From positions 155,770 through 219,769 of the forward strand of contig CAWEAT010000008.1 of the NCBI GenBank assembly GCA_963806935.1: a DNA stretch of 64,000 nucleotides, written 5' to 3'. Source of the stretch: Roseiarcus sp963806935. GTDB taxonomy: Bacteria; Pseudomonadota; Alphaproteobacteria; Rhizobiales; Beijerinckiaceae. The notes under the pieces are model-generated. The model was not told where the DNA came from, ran no database searches, and saw only the letters and a program-made list of their open reading frames with translations. Shown here piece by piece: positions 1-7,981 of this stretch. The position numbers were made by a program, and so were the translations under genes. How positions within the stretch are numbered: position 1 is the first letter of the stretch; the number at the start of each line of letters is the position of its first letter.

Positions 1-72
1 ATGAAGAGCGTCGCGCGGGTCCAGGCGTTCCGCGACTTCCTCATCACTTCGGCGCAGCGCTGGCGATACTGA
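1..72 (+). CDS. C-terminal end of a LysR-type regulator (partial)
   Basis: The frame is open from base 1 and ends at a TGA at 70-72, giving 23 residues ending in SAQRWRY. The pattern RVQAFRDFLI resembles the last helix of LysR-family effector domains (typically R-x-x-A-F-x-D-F-L). Only the tail lies in the window, so the family call is an inference from a short motif. It converges on the glycosyltransferase gene that ends at 89. Confidence 0.45.
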   Translation: MKSVARVQAFRDFLITSAQRWRY

Positions 73-88
73 CGGCGAGATCCCGTCG

Positions 89-1054
89 TCACGGCCGGAG
101 CTCCGGTCGAGCCGCGAGCGCCTGTCTCCCGAACGAGCCCAGGACAGCGCGATGGGCGATCACAAATCGATAGGCGCGGATCTGCGCCAGGGCGCCGACC
201 GCCAGGATCCGGTTTCGGGTTCCGCTCAGGCGTTTCGAAGCCATGGCGGTGAGCGCATGGGGCGCGATCGAAAACAAGACCGCCCAGTGACGCGCGAGCA
301 TGAACATCGGTCCCTTGCCGTCGCGCCGCGCCGCTTCGCACCACTCGAGCGTCAGCCGCCGTGATTTGCGCTTGAGCTCCGGCATGGTTCTGCGGGCCGG
401 ATGCTGGACGATCGATCTCGACGCAAAAGCGATGCGATAACCCTTGAGCCCCGCCCTCCGGCACCAATCGAGATCTTCCGGGACGCCATTCTCGAACCCG
501 CCGACCGCGTCGAACACCGAGCGCCAGACGAACATCGACGCGGTGACGGTGAAGTTCAGGTTCTTGACATAGCGCTCGTTCTGGAACGCGAAGACGCTCT
601 CGAACGCCTCGGCGGCCGTCATCCGCCGCGGGTCCTGCACCAGGACGTCGACCCGGCCGCCGGCGAAGTCGGCGGACTTGAGCTCGGCAAGGCCCTCCTC
701 GAGCCAGCGCCGATCCGGCCGGCAGTCGCTGTCGATGAACGCGATCGCCTCGCCCCGCGATGCGCGAACCCCGGCGTTGCGGGCGGGTCCCGCGCCGCGA
801 TCGGCGACCTCGATGACCCGGCCGCGAGTTCCCACGATCCGCCGCACGGCGTCGAGCCCGCGCGAGCTCCCGTTATCCGCAACGATGATCTCGGTCCGGT
901 CGCCTGGAAAGCTCTGCTCGGCAAGCAGCGCGAGACAGGCGTCGAGGTTGTCGTAGTCGTCGAGATGGGGCACGATCACCGACACAAGCGCGATGGTCGA
1001 CGGCCGGCCGGCCGCCTCCTGGGACACGGTTCGCTCCTTCTCACCGACAGCCAT
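89..1054 (-). CDS. Family 2 glycosyltransferase
   Basis: This 321-residue protein has a GT-A fold of family GT2. The nucleotide-sugar strand lies near residues 24-30 (VSVIVPHLDD), ADNGSS follows near residue 60, and the acidic metal motif is IDSDCRPD near residue 107. PEDLDWCRRA near residue 193 is the usual acceptor-side ED motif. The C-terminal 100 residues are basic and partly hydrophobic, suggesting membrane association. Sugar donor and acceptor are unknown. The ACP gene lies upstream on the same strand, so a role in surface or exopolysaccharide assembly is inferred. Confidence 0.85.
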   Translation of the reverse strand: MAVGEKERTVSQEAAGRPSTIALVSVIVPHLDDYDNLDACLALLAEQSFPGDRTEIIVADNGSSRGLDAVRRIVGTRGRVIEVADRGAGPARNAGVRASRGEAIAFIDSDCRPDRRWLEEGLAELKSADFAGGRVDVLVQDPRRMTAAEAFESVFAFQNERYVKNLNFTVTASMFVWRSVFDAVGGFENGVPEDLDWCRRAGLKGYRIAFASRSIVQHPARRTMPELKRKSRRLTLEWCEAARRDGKGPMFMLARHWAVLFSIAPHALTAMASKRLSGTRNRILAVGALAQIRAYRFVIAHRAVLGSFGRQALAARPELRP

Positions 1055-1223
1055 GATCGGTCCCAGCCGTCATCGCGGCCGGCATCTCGAAGGCGGGAGG
1101 CGAGCGCGCTGCGGCTCGATTCGCCCGTCCGCGCCAGGGACATGGAGCTCAGTCCGCTTCATCGAACGTGCATATCCTTATTCGCAAACGAGCTGCTCCG
1201 GCTCGGCACCATTTTGCTTGGCT

Positions 1224-1463
1224 TCAGGCATCATTGGCGTATTTGCTCATGATGGAAACCGTTTTTTCGAAATTGCTCATTTCGAGAATGTCGTCGGTCT
1301 CCAACATCGTGTCGAATTCCGATTCAAGCGCGGCGACAAGAATCATGTGACCGATCGAGGTCCAGGCCGGGTAGTCTTGATAGACAAGCAATGACGTATC
1401 GACGCCGTCGTCAAGGTCAAAGCTCTCCTTGAACGCGCTATATACCCGGTCCCTTACCGTCAT
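1224..1463 (-). CDS. Stand-alone acyl carrier protein
   Basis: This is a 79-residue acidic four-helix carrier protein. The expected 4'-phosphopantetheine serine is Ser36 in WTSIGHM. Carrier proteins nearly always have Asp before this serine; here it is Thr35, which may weaken recognition by a standard AcpS. The ATG at 1463 is chosen because the ACP fold begins there; the longer open frame upstream is unlike any ACP. The neighbours are glycosyltransferases and an FkbH-like protein rather than fatty acid genes, so it probably carries a small acyl or glyceryl unit for glycan decoration (inference). Confidence 0.82.
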   Translation of the reverse strand: MTVRDRVYSAFKESFDLDDGVDTSLLVYQDYPAWTSIGHMILVAALESEFDTMLETDDILEMSNFEKTVSIMSKYANDA

Positions 1464-1978
1464 TGAATCGACTCCACAATTTAAGGACGCTGGAGCCCGC
1501 CCGGCGAGCCAAACCTCGCCTCGCCCTCTCAGGCGCCCAGCAGCAGGACATCCGTTCACCGGACCTTTGTATGCGCCTTCCGATCCCCTATGCGGCCAAT
1601 GATCCGCGCCGGATCGCCCCCACGGCCGGCCGCGGCGCGAAGGAAGCGGGCGGAGACGAGGAACTCTCGCGGCCCCGTTTGCCGATCTGTCCGCCCCTGG
1701 CGCGAGCGGCCGAGTTCGCACAAATCGCGCAGCCGCGCAAGCTGACGCGCGCCAAACGCGGCTTGCTCGCGAAGCGACAATTCGCGCCGTCGTCCATGAG
1801 AGAGGGCGCAGGTTGGGTTGGGCGATTGTTCAGCCCCGCGTCCTCGGTTATGGAGTTTCTTCGCCAAGCCCGTTGGCGGCAACGTTAGAGGCCCCTGTTG
1901 GTTGATCCGTTGGCGGCGTCGCCGGGCTTGCGCCCGGGGCCTGGTGAGTTCGCTGATCCAACGGGCGCCGGGCGCGCA
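1464..1978. other. Intergenic region between divergent ACP and GT2 genes
   Basis: This 515-base stretch separates the ACP gene (minus) from the GT2 gene (plus) and should hold both promoters. I found no convincing protein: the open frames on either strand are arginine- and proline-rich shadows of GC-rich DNA. A short CGGGC/GCCCG hairpin lies near 1921-1938. No operator or riboswitch was recognised. Confidence 0.5.
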
Positions 1979-3019
1979 ATGCTGACCAATATCGAGGTTC
2001 CGATCGTCATCGTGGGGTTCAGAAACCCTCAGGATGTCGTTGCTTGTCTGGAAGCGATCGGAACGCAGCGGGGCGCCCCGAAATTTCAAGTCTTTATCTG
2101 CGAGAACGGAGGCTCGTCGGCGTTCGAGGCGCTGGAGAGGGCGCTGTCGGAAGCCGAGGAGCCCGGCCCGGGCGGCGCCGAAACGGTGAACAGCGCGCCG
2201 GGCGATTTCTTGCGGGTGCGCCGGCTGCGGCTCGCGGGCTTCGAGGCGCCGGTCGTCATCGGCGAGGCCCGCGAGAATCTCGGCTACGCCGGCGGGGCCA
2301 ATGCGTGGATTCGACCTTTTCTTGCCGAGCGGGGTTGGACGGCGGTGTGGATTCTCAACCCCGACACTTTGCCTGAACCCGACGCCCTGGCGGCGCTCGT
2401 CGACTACGCCAAGAGGCGAAACAAGGGCATGGTCGGCAGCCGTCTGATGATGCCTGGCCGGTCCGACGTCGCCTGGTCGCGCGGTCTCAGATGGAACAAA
2501 TGGAAGGTCAAGCTGATGGCGCTCGACATCCTGGCCCCGATCTCCCCTGCGCCTGATCCGGAAGACGTCGAAAGCCGAATGGACTCCCCGACCGGATGCT
2601 CGATGTACGTCACGAGAGAATGCATCGAGCGGGTCGGCCTGATGGACGAGACCTTCTTCCTCTACTGGGAGGAGACCGATTGGGGCGTTCGGGCCAAGCC
2701 AACCTGCGGCGTCGGCTATGCCCATAGTTCGGTGGTCTCCCACGTCGGCGGCACCACGACCGGGGCGGTCAGCAAACGCTCCGAGCGGTCAGCGCTCGCT
2801 GTCTATTTGCCCTATCGCAATCAGCTTCATTTTGTCCGCCGGCACCACCCCGGCTGGTTTGCCTGGACGGTGTTCGTGTCCTTCCTGCGAACGAGCCAGT
2901 ACCTGGCTGTGGGGTCGACGAGGAATTTCGTCGCCGCGATCCAGGGGTTGGCCGCCGGATTGCGCGGCGAGACCGGAAGACCGGACCACCTCATCGAGCG
3001 TCTCAACCGGCAGAAATGA
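1979..3019 (+). CDS. Family 2 glycosyltransferase, rhamnosyltransferase-like
   Basis: This 346-residue GT2 enzyme has the opening strand VPIVIVGFRN, ICENGG near residue 40, and the metal motif LNPDTLPEPDA near residue 127. The acceptor-side motif is FLYWEETDWGVRAK near residue 225. The layout matches rhamnosyltransferase-type GT2 proteins of O-antigen and exopolysaccharide clusters. The ATG at 1979 is chosen; an in-frame TTG at 1898 would add 27 residues of low-complexity sequence. It converges with the deacetylase-like gene that ends at 3035. Confidence 0.85.
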   Translation: MLTNIEVPIVIVGFRNPQDVVACLEAIGTQRGAPKFQVFICENGGSSAFEALERALSEAEEPGPGGAETVNSAPGDFLRVRRLRLAGFEAPVVIGEARENLGYAGGANAWIRPFLAERGWTAVWILNPDTLPEPDALAALVDYAKRRNKGMVGSRLMMPGRSDVAWSRGLRWNKWKVKLMALDILAPISPAPDPEDVESRMDSPTGCSMYVTRECIERVGLMDETFFLYWEETDWGVRAKPTCGVGYAHSSVVSHVGGTTTGAVSKRSERSALAVYLPYRNQLHFVRRHHPGWFAWTVFVSFLRTSQYLAVGSTRNFVAAIQGLAAGLRGETGRPDHLIERLNRQK

Positions 3020-3034
3020 ACTCCGCCGGCAACG

Positions 3035-3814
3035 TCAAGCCGGCGCGCTGTTTCGCTGGGTCGGGGCGCGAAAGCGGATCGAGCCAAGCGCGTTGCGAAC
3101 GGGGAGCACCTGGCAGCCCGTCGACAATGCGCTGTCGAGCGCGTGCTCGAAGAGGTCCGGCCTGCAGCCGCGGGGGCTGGGCAAATCGTCAACGTCGCGG
3201 GTGAAGAAGATGAGCCACGAGCGAGGCTGAGCGGAGCGCTCGATCAGCGTCTTGACCGCGGCGGCGTCCGTCGATTGCGAAAAAAGAGGCTCGGCGCGCA
3301 GCGCCCCGAGATCGGCGACGCCGGCGTTGACGCCCGGAGAAGCGGACCGGCAAGCAGCGAAACGTCCCTGCAGCCTGAGCTTGGTTCTGAGGTCGATATC
3401 GCCGACAGGAAAAGCGACGGTGGTCATCCGCAAATCGCCGAATTGCGCGCGAATGAACTCGGCGTTCGCCTCGAAGTCGGCGGTCAATTGGTCGGCGCCG
3501 ATCGAGGACGCCGGCGCGTTCCCGGAGGGAAGGCTGCCGATCTCATGGCCGTTGTCGACCAGGCGCCTCAGATCGTCCACGTCGTAGTGCTCTCGACCGT
3601 CCACCGTCGCGCCGCAGAAATCGCAGCTCACATAAAAAGTGCCGGCGGCGCCTCGGCGTTCAAGCGCCCAGGCCGCGTTGAGCGCGGCGGATTTCGGGAC
3701 GCCATCGAATGTGAAGGACACGATTGGCCGCTCGTTGACCATCGCGACGCCGCGCGCGCTGATCAGCTCGCGCGCGCCGTCACGCAACCGTTCGAGGAAG
3801 CGCCGATCCGACAA
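3035..3814 (-). CDS. Degenerate polysaccharide deacetylase (NodB-fold) protein
   Basis: The 259-residue protein has a NodB homology domain recognisable by VSFTFDG (32-38), GAAGTFYVS (56-63) and NGHEIG (88-93). In active carbohydrate esterase 4 enzymes the first motif is T/S-F-D-D and the second is G-x-H-T-x-x-H. Here one Asp is replaced by Gly and the His-x3-His pair by SLPSGN, so the usual zinc site is missing. It may be catalytically dead or a binding protein. The start is a TTG, 4 bases after the stop of the HAD gene, so the two are cotranscribed; Met25 is an alternative start. Confidence 0.7.
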   Translation of the reverse strand: MSDRRFLERLRDGARELISARGVAMVNERPIVSFTFDGVPKSAALNAAWALERRGAAGTFYVSCDFCGATVDGREHYDVDDLRRLVDNGHEIGSLPSGNAPASSIGADQLTADFEANAEFIRAQFGDLRMTTVAFPVGDIDLRTKLRLQGRFAACRSASPGVNAGVADLGALRAEPLFSQSTDAAAVKTLIERSAQPRSWLIFFTRDVDDLPSPRGCRPDLFEHALDSALSTGCQVLPVRNALGSIRFRAPTQRNSAPA

Positions 3815-3818
3815 GAAT

Positions 3819-5156
3819 TCAATTCTCCATCAGCGGCAGCGCGTGGGCGCCGGTCTCGACACGCGTGCGGTCGATCACCGTGACGATATCGCGCTCCGGC
3901 AGTTCCTCGAGCCTCGGGGAGACGAACGCTTCGTCCTCGCCGGTCGGGGCAAACTTCATCTCTTCCAGCACCTGCCGCGCCGACTGGTTGCGTCCCGAAA
4001 AGTGAAACACCGTCGAAACGACGTCCTGGCCGCGGGCCATCGCACGATCGATCAGCCAGGCGAAGAACGCGTGATCCACTTTCTTGTGCTGCACCCGGCA
4101 GCTCATGAAGAAATTTTCGACGTGGAATCGCTCAACGTCAACGATCGCGAATCCAATGATCCCATAGTCGCCAAACTTGTCGGCGCAGGACAGCACGAGC
4201 CCCTCTCTGCCCGATGCAGGACCGTGGAGCAGGTCTTCGACATCTTTGCGCGTGGACGCTTGCCCCGCGTAATTGAGCTGGTTCGTCCGTTGCGAAAGCT
4301 CGAAGACGCGAACGATATTGGCTTCCGCAAGAGAGCTGATCGTCAGCGTAAGATCGCAGGACCTGAGAAAATCGAGGAAGGAGCTATCCGCTTCACGAAG
4401 CGCGCTCTCGCGCGTCTCTTCGACCTTGTACATCTGGCGGCGGTTGCGGGCCTCTTCAGTCACTGGAATGTCGAGTTCCGGCATTGCCGCCAACCCGCGA
4501 ATGCGGCTGTCGTCCAGGACACGTACGTCCGGATGAGCTGACGACACTTCCGCGCGCTCGAAGGCCTGGTCGTCGATGAACACGAACGTGTTCTTGTTGA
4601 TGTTCAGCCGCCGCGCGATTTCGGTGATGCCGGCGCTCTTCGGCCCCCAGCCGACCTGAGGCGCCAGAAAATAGTCGCTCAAGCCGAAACGCTTGAGCGC
4701 ATCGAGCGCCTCATCGGGATTGTTCTTGGACACGACCGAGTGAAGAATTCCGCGCTGGTCGAGCTCCTTGATCGCCGCGACCGCATCGGCGTTGAGGGTC
4801 AGGTTCTCGAAGCCATCCTCGATCAGCGTCCCGCGCCAAAGGGTGTTGTCGAGATCCCAGACCACACATTTCACCTTGGCGGCGGGCTTCGGAACGGCGG
4901 TCTCGGCCGATCGCGCCGGCGGCGCCGGGACGGCGGTCGAAGCCTTGTGCGAGTCCGTGAAGGCGACGAACTCGAGAACGGTAAAGATGAAAGCGTTGTC
5001 CGACAGCGTCTCGACCGGCTCGATCTGCACCAAGACCCGTTGGTCGAGATCAACGACAGCGCGGATATCGGCGGCGGCAAATTCGATCCGGTTGTACCCG
5101 GGCTTCATCGTGAAGTGACGCTGGAAGTACCGTCCGGTGGAGGTCTTCGGCTTCAC
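3819..5156 (-). CDS. FkbH-like HAD-IIIC protein, HAD and GNAT part (probably frameshifted)
   Basis: A beta-sandwich-like segment (residues 1-85) is followed by a HAD domain with the nucleophile motif VVWDLDNTLWRG near residue 105, then FVFIDDQAFERAEV, and a C-terminal GNAT-like domain. FkbH proteins dephosphorylate 1,3-bisphosphoglycerate and load glyceryl onto an ACP, and an ACP gene lies nearby at 1224-1463. The GTG used here is probably not the real start: the same frame runs upstream to about 5178 with sensible residues (CTFTLTVKPKTS). The preceding open frame (5176-5700) appears to be the N-terminal half of the same protein. Confidence 0.75.
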   Translation of the reverse strand: MKPKTSTGRYFQRHFTMKPGYNRIEFAAADIRAVVDLDQRVLVQIEPVETLSDNAFIFTVLEFVAFTDSHKASTAVPAPPARSAETAVPKPAAKVKCVVWDLDNTLWRGTLIEDGFENLTLNADAVAAIKELDQRGILHSVVSKNNPDEALDALKRFGLSDYFLAPQVGWGPKSAGITEIARRLNINKNTFVFIDDQAFERAEVSSAHPDVRVLDDSRIRGLAAMPELDIPVTEEARNRRQMYKVEETRESALREADSSFLDFLRSCDLTLTISSLAEANIVRVFELSQRTNQLNYAGQASTRKDVEDLLHGPASGREGLVLSCADKFGDYGIIGFAIVDVERFHVENFFMSCRVQHKKVDHAFFAWLIDRAMARGQDVVSTVFHFSGRNQSARQVLEEMKFAPTGEDEAFVSPRLEELPERDIVTVIDRTRVETGAHALPLMEN

Positions 5157-5175
5157 GGTCAGCGTGAACGTGCAA

Positions 5176-5700
5176 TCACTCGCCGGTCTCGCTGAACCCT
5201 TCGATCAGGAACGCGTCGTAGGCTTCGCCGCCGGCGCCCGCCGACGCAACCTTGGTCTTTGCCCGAGTCCAGGCGATGGCCAGCCCGTCATGCAGCCGAT
5301 GCGTCAGCGGGGCGGCGGCGAGAAACTCGTTGACGACGGTTTCCCCGACGCGGAGGGCAAACGCCCGTTCGCGTGAGACGACACCCGCCCGCATTTCGGC
5401 TTCGAGCTTACCCCATTTGCGGAACGACACGCGCAATCCGAGCTCGCCCGACTCGCCCTTCGCACGGACGGCCTCAATGCCTTTGTCGAAGCGCCGGCAC
5501 TTCAGATCTCGTCTTGGCGTGTAGAACGCGCAGGTGCCGTAACAGGTCGGCATGGCGCATTCCGAGCAATGCTCGCCCCAGATGAGGCTCGAGCCCAGGG
5601 CGATGGAATCCCTCGTCGCTGCAAATAGCGGCAACGGGAGCTCGCTCCCCTCGACGAACAGCGGCTTCTGTTCACCGGCGACGGTTTGGCGCATAGGCAT
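5176..5700 (-). CDS. N-terminal half of the FkbH-like protein, or a separate Cys-rich protein
   Basis: This frame encodes 174 residues starting MPMRQTVAGEQ. A Cys-rich patch (CSECAMPTCYGTC, then LKCRRF) could bind a metal. It ends YDAFLIEGFSETGE, just where the neighbouring frame begins with beta-sandwich sequence. Joining the two by removing one base near 5170-5180 would give a single protein of about 626 residues, the normal size for FkbH-like proteins. I therefore read it as the 5' part of one gene. If it is a real separate gene, its product is an uncharacterised Cys-rich protein. Confidence 0.6.
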   Translation of the reverse strand: MPMRQTVAGEQKPLFVEGSELPLPLFAATRDSIALGSSLIWGEHCSECAMPTCYGTCAFYTPRRDLKCRRFDKGIEAVRAKGESGELGLRVSFRKWGKLEAEMRAGVVSRERAFALRVGETVVNEFLAAAPLTHRLHDGLAIAWTRAKTKVASAGAGGEAYDAFLIEGFSETGE

Positions 5701-6026
5701 TCGTGGGGTACCCCGTTGAGATCGAACGGCGAGCTGGCTCGCCAGACGGCGGTGTCCGCGATATTCTACATTGCCTGTTTTGAAGGTCGGGCGACGAACG
5801 CTCGGTGATGCGCGCGCTCCGTCTCCGAGCTGGTTATTGGCTTGGCTTGCCCGCTCTTCTTGGGCGAGGCTGCGCCAAGCAACCATCTTGCGTAGTCGCG
5901 GTCTTCGGAGAGAAACGCGGATCGCATTTGCTGGCCCTATTGGAGCTATCGGAGGGCTCGTAGTGTGTCAAGGACTCGCCGGGGAGCGCAGACACAGCCA
6001 GCCGATGTCAGACGCGCCGAGAGCTT
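5701..6026. other. Intergenic region between nusG and the FkbH-like gene
   Basis: No gene was recognised in these 326 bases. It lies downstream of nusG, where alphaproteobacteria normally have rplK; no ribosomal protein sequence is visible on either strand. It presumably carries the end of the secE-nusG transcript and the promoter of the glycan genes, but I see no clear T-tract terminator. Confidence 0.5.
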
Positions 6027-6557
6027 TCAGACCTTCTCGACCTGGCCGAATTCAAGGTCGACCGGCGTCGCCCGGCCGAAGATCGACACCGCGACCTTCA
6101 CCCGCGAGCGCGATTCGTCGACTTCCTCGACCACGCCATTGAAGGAGGCGAACGGCCCGTCGGCGACGCGCACGTTTTCGCCGATCTCGAACCGGATCGC
6201 CGCTTTGGGCCGCTCGACCCCGTCGGCGACCTGTCCCTTGATTCGATCGGCCTCGAGATCGGGGATCGGCATCGGCTTCTTGTCGGCGCCGAGAAAGCCG
6301 GTCACCTTGGGGGTGTTCTTTATCAGGTGGTAGACTTCGTCGGTGAGGTCGCACTTGACCAGCACGTAGCCGGGGAAGAACTTCCGTTCCGAGTTGATCT
6401 TGCGCCCGCGGCGAACTTCGACCACCTGCTCGGTCGGCACCAGGATTTCCTCGAACTTTTCTGCAAGGCCGCGCTGGCTCGCCTGTTCGCGAATGGAGTC
6501 GGCGACCTTCTTCTCGAAGTTGGAATAGGCGTGGACAATGTACCAACGCATGTTCAT
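6027..6557 (-). CDS. nusG: Transcription termination/antitermination protein NusG
   Basis: The 176-residue protein starts MNMRWYIVHAYSNFEKKVA, typical of the NGN domain, with the hallmark KFFPGYVLVKCDL. It ends in a KOW domain (GPFASFNGVVEEVD near residue 130). NusG binds RNA polymerase, Rho and, in the coupled expressome, the ribosome. The ATG at 6557 is preferred; 13 upstream codons are not conserved. secE lies 50 bases upstream on the same strand. The expected rplK-rplA partner genes do not follow. Confidence 0.96.
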   Translation of the reverse strand: MNMRWYIVHAYSNFEKKVADSIREQASQRGLAEKFEEILVPTEQVVEVRRGRKINSERKFFPGYVLVKCDLTDEVYHLIKNTPKVTGFLGADKKPMPIPDLEADRIKGQVADGVERPKAAIRFEIGENVRVADGPFASFNGVVEEVDESRSRVKVAVSIFGRATPVDLEFGQVEKV

Positions 6558-6607
6558 TTTCGGGCGTTCCGCATTCAATTCTTGCCTTCGCGTCAAATAA
6601 TCGGCGT

Positions 6608-6805
6608 TCAGCCGCCGCGGCCAAAGCCGAGCACCAGCGAAACGACCTGGCGCAGCACCTGATCGACGACGACGAAGAACACACTCGTGAACACGACCAG
6701 CACCAGCACCAAACCGGTGGTGATGAGGGTCTCGCGTCTGGTCGGCCAGATCACCTTGGCGGCCTCGGCGCGGACTTGCTGAATGAACTCGAACGGGTTG
6801 GTCAT
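6608..6805 (-). CDS. secE: Preprotein translocase subunit SecE
   Basis: This is a 65-residue single-span SecE. The amphipathic N-terminus MTNPFEFIQQVRAEAAKVIWP contains the conserved K-V-x-W-P motif, followed by one membrane helix (about residues 29-50). SecE clamps SecY in the inner-membrane Sec translocon. The ATG at 6805 gives the normal short alphaproteobacterial length; the longer open frame upstream is not conserved. No tRNA-Trp gene was found upstream. Confidence 0.95.
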   Translation of the reverse strand: MTNPFEFIQQVRAEAAKVIWPTRRETLITTGLVLVLVVFTSVFFVVVDQVLRQVVSLVLGFGRGG

Positions 6806-7050
6806 TGCTCGATGTGTGCTTTGGGGCTTCGGGCGCGCGGGCGGCGGCGGCTTGAGCCAGAAAAACTCGCGGCGCGGAGCCTCCCGGCGCCGCGCCACCA
6901 CAAGCCCATATAGGATCGGACGGCCTCTCGCCAAGCGAAATGTGCGATTCCCGGCCGCCGAACCGCGATCAGGGCGCGATTCGACCTATTATCACACCAA
7001 GAACGGGGCCGCGAGGCCGGCCGCGCTTGAGGCGTCCGGCCCCGACCGGC

Positions 7051-7896
7051 TCATTTGAGCGCTTCGGCGACCGTGGTCGAGAGCGGCGTCGTCGGCCGCC
7101 CGATCAGCTTCGAGAGCTGCCGCCCGTCATCGAACAGCGCGCCCTTCGATGCGCCGACATCCCAGCCGGCGATCGCCTTGGCGATGGCTTCTGGCAAGCC
7201 GAATCCGGCGAGGGCCGCGGCATAGTCCGCCTCGGGCAGGTTCTTGTACGGGATCGTCTTGCCGCTCTGGCGCGAGATTTCCGCCGCGAGGTCCTTGAGC
7301 GCGAAGGGCGCGTCGCCGGCGAGCTCATACGTCTTCCCCACGTGGCCATCGCCGGTCGCCGCCGCGACCGCCGCGTCGGCATAGTCGGCGCGCGCGGCGC
7401 CGGAGATCCGGCCTTCGCCAGCGCTGCCGACGAAGGCGCCGCCGGCGAGCGCGCCGCCGATCGAGCCGGCATAGTTTTCCGTGTACCAACCGTTGCGCAG
7501 GATGGTGAACGGGATGCCTGAGGCCTTGAGCTCCGCCTCGGTCGCCTTGTGCTCCTCGGCGAGGCTGAGCGGCGACGAGTCGGCGTGCAAGAGGCTCGTG
7601 TAGACGATCCGCTTCACTCCAGCCTTTTTCGCCGCCTCGATGACGTTGTGATGCTGGGCGGCGCGCTGGCCGAGCTCGCTCGACGAGATGAGGACGAGCG
7701 TGTCGACGCCCGTCAGCGCCCTGGCGAGCGACTCAGGCTTGCCGTAGTCGGCCTCGCGCACCGCGACGCCGAGGTCGGAGGCCTTGGCGGGGGTGCGGGC
7801 GAGCGCCACGATCTCGCCCGCGGGGCGCTTCGCCTTGAGCCCGGCGATGACGAGGCGGCCAAGCTTTCCTGTTGCTCCGGTGACGGCGATGGTCAT
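7051..7896 (-). CDS. NAD(P)H-binding NmrA/QOR2-like oxidoreductase
   Basis: This 281-residue protein begins MTIAVTGATGKLGRLVI, a Rossmann GxxGxxG motif. It continues with VDTLVLISSSELGQRAAQH and KRIVYTSLLHADSS, which closely follow E. coli YtfG (NADPH:quinone oxidoreductase 2). Family members reduce quinones or act as redox sensors. It is divergently transcribed from a YtfH-like HxlR regulator, the same arrangement as ytfG/ytfH in E. coli. The start at 7896 is chosen; ATG at 7905 would add three residues. Confidence 0.85.
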   Translation of the reverse strand: MTIAVTGATGKLGRLVIAGLKAKRPAGEIVALARTPAKASDLGVAVREADYGKPESLARALTGVDTLVLISSSELGQRAAQHHNVIEAAKKAGVKRIVYTSLLHADSSPLSLAEEHKATEAELKASGIPFTILRNGWYTENYAGSIGGALAGGAFVGSAGEGRISGAARADYADAAVAAATGDGHVGKTYELAGDAPFALKDLAAEISRQSGKTIPYKNLPEADYAAALAGFGLPEAIAKAIAGWDVGASKGALFDDGRQLSKLIGRPTTPLSTTVAEALK

Positions 7897-7961
7897 GGGG
7901 TTCATCCTGTTTGCGGTTTGAGGGGACCGGACGCATAAGCCCCTTGCTTCCTTTTTGGAAG

Positions 7962-7981
7962 TACTTACAATTAAGTAAGTA
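7962..7981. promoter_or_regulatory. Palindromic operator for the HxlR regulator
   Basis: TACTTAC (7962-7968) and GTAAGTA (7975-7981) form a perfect 7-base inverted repeat with a 6-base spacer. It sits between the divergent NmrA-like and HxlR genes and overlaps the A of the regulator's ATG. HxlR proteins bind such short palindromes as dimers, so autorepression plus control of the oxidoreductase is inferred. Confidence 0.65.

Noticed and set aside
1463..1888. 141-codon plus-strand frame upstream of the GT2 gene
   Set aside because: No ribosome binding site, Arg/Pro-rich, no family resemblance; its first codons are antisense to the ACP start.
6806..7050. tRNA-Trp gene expected upstream of secE
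   Set aside because: No cloverleaf or CCA-anticodon loop could be found on either strand.
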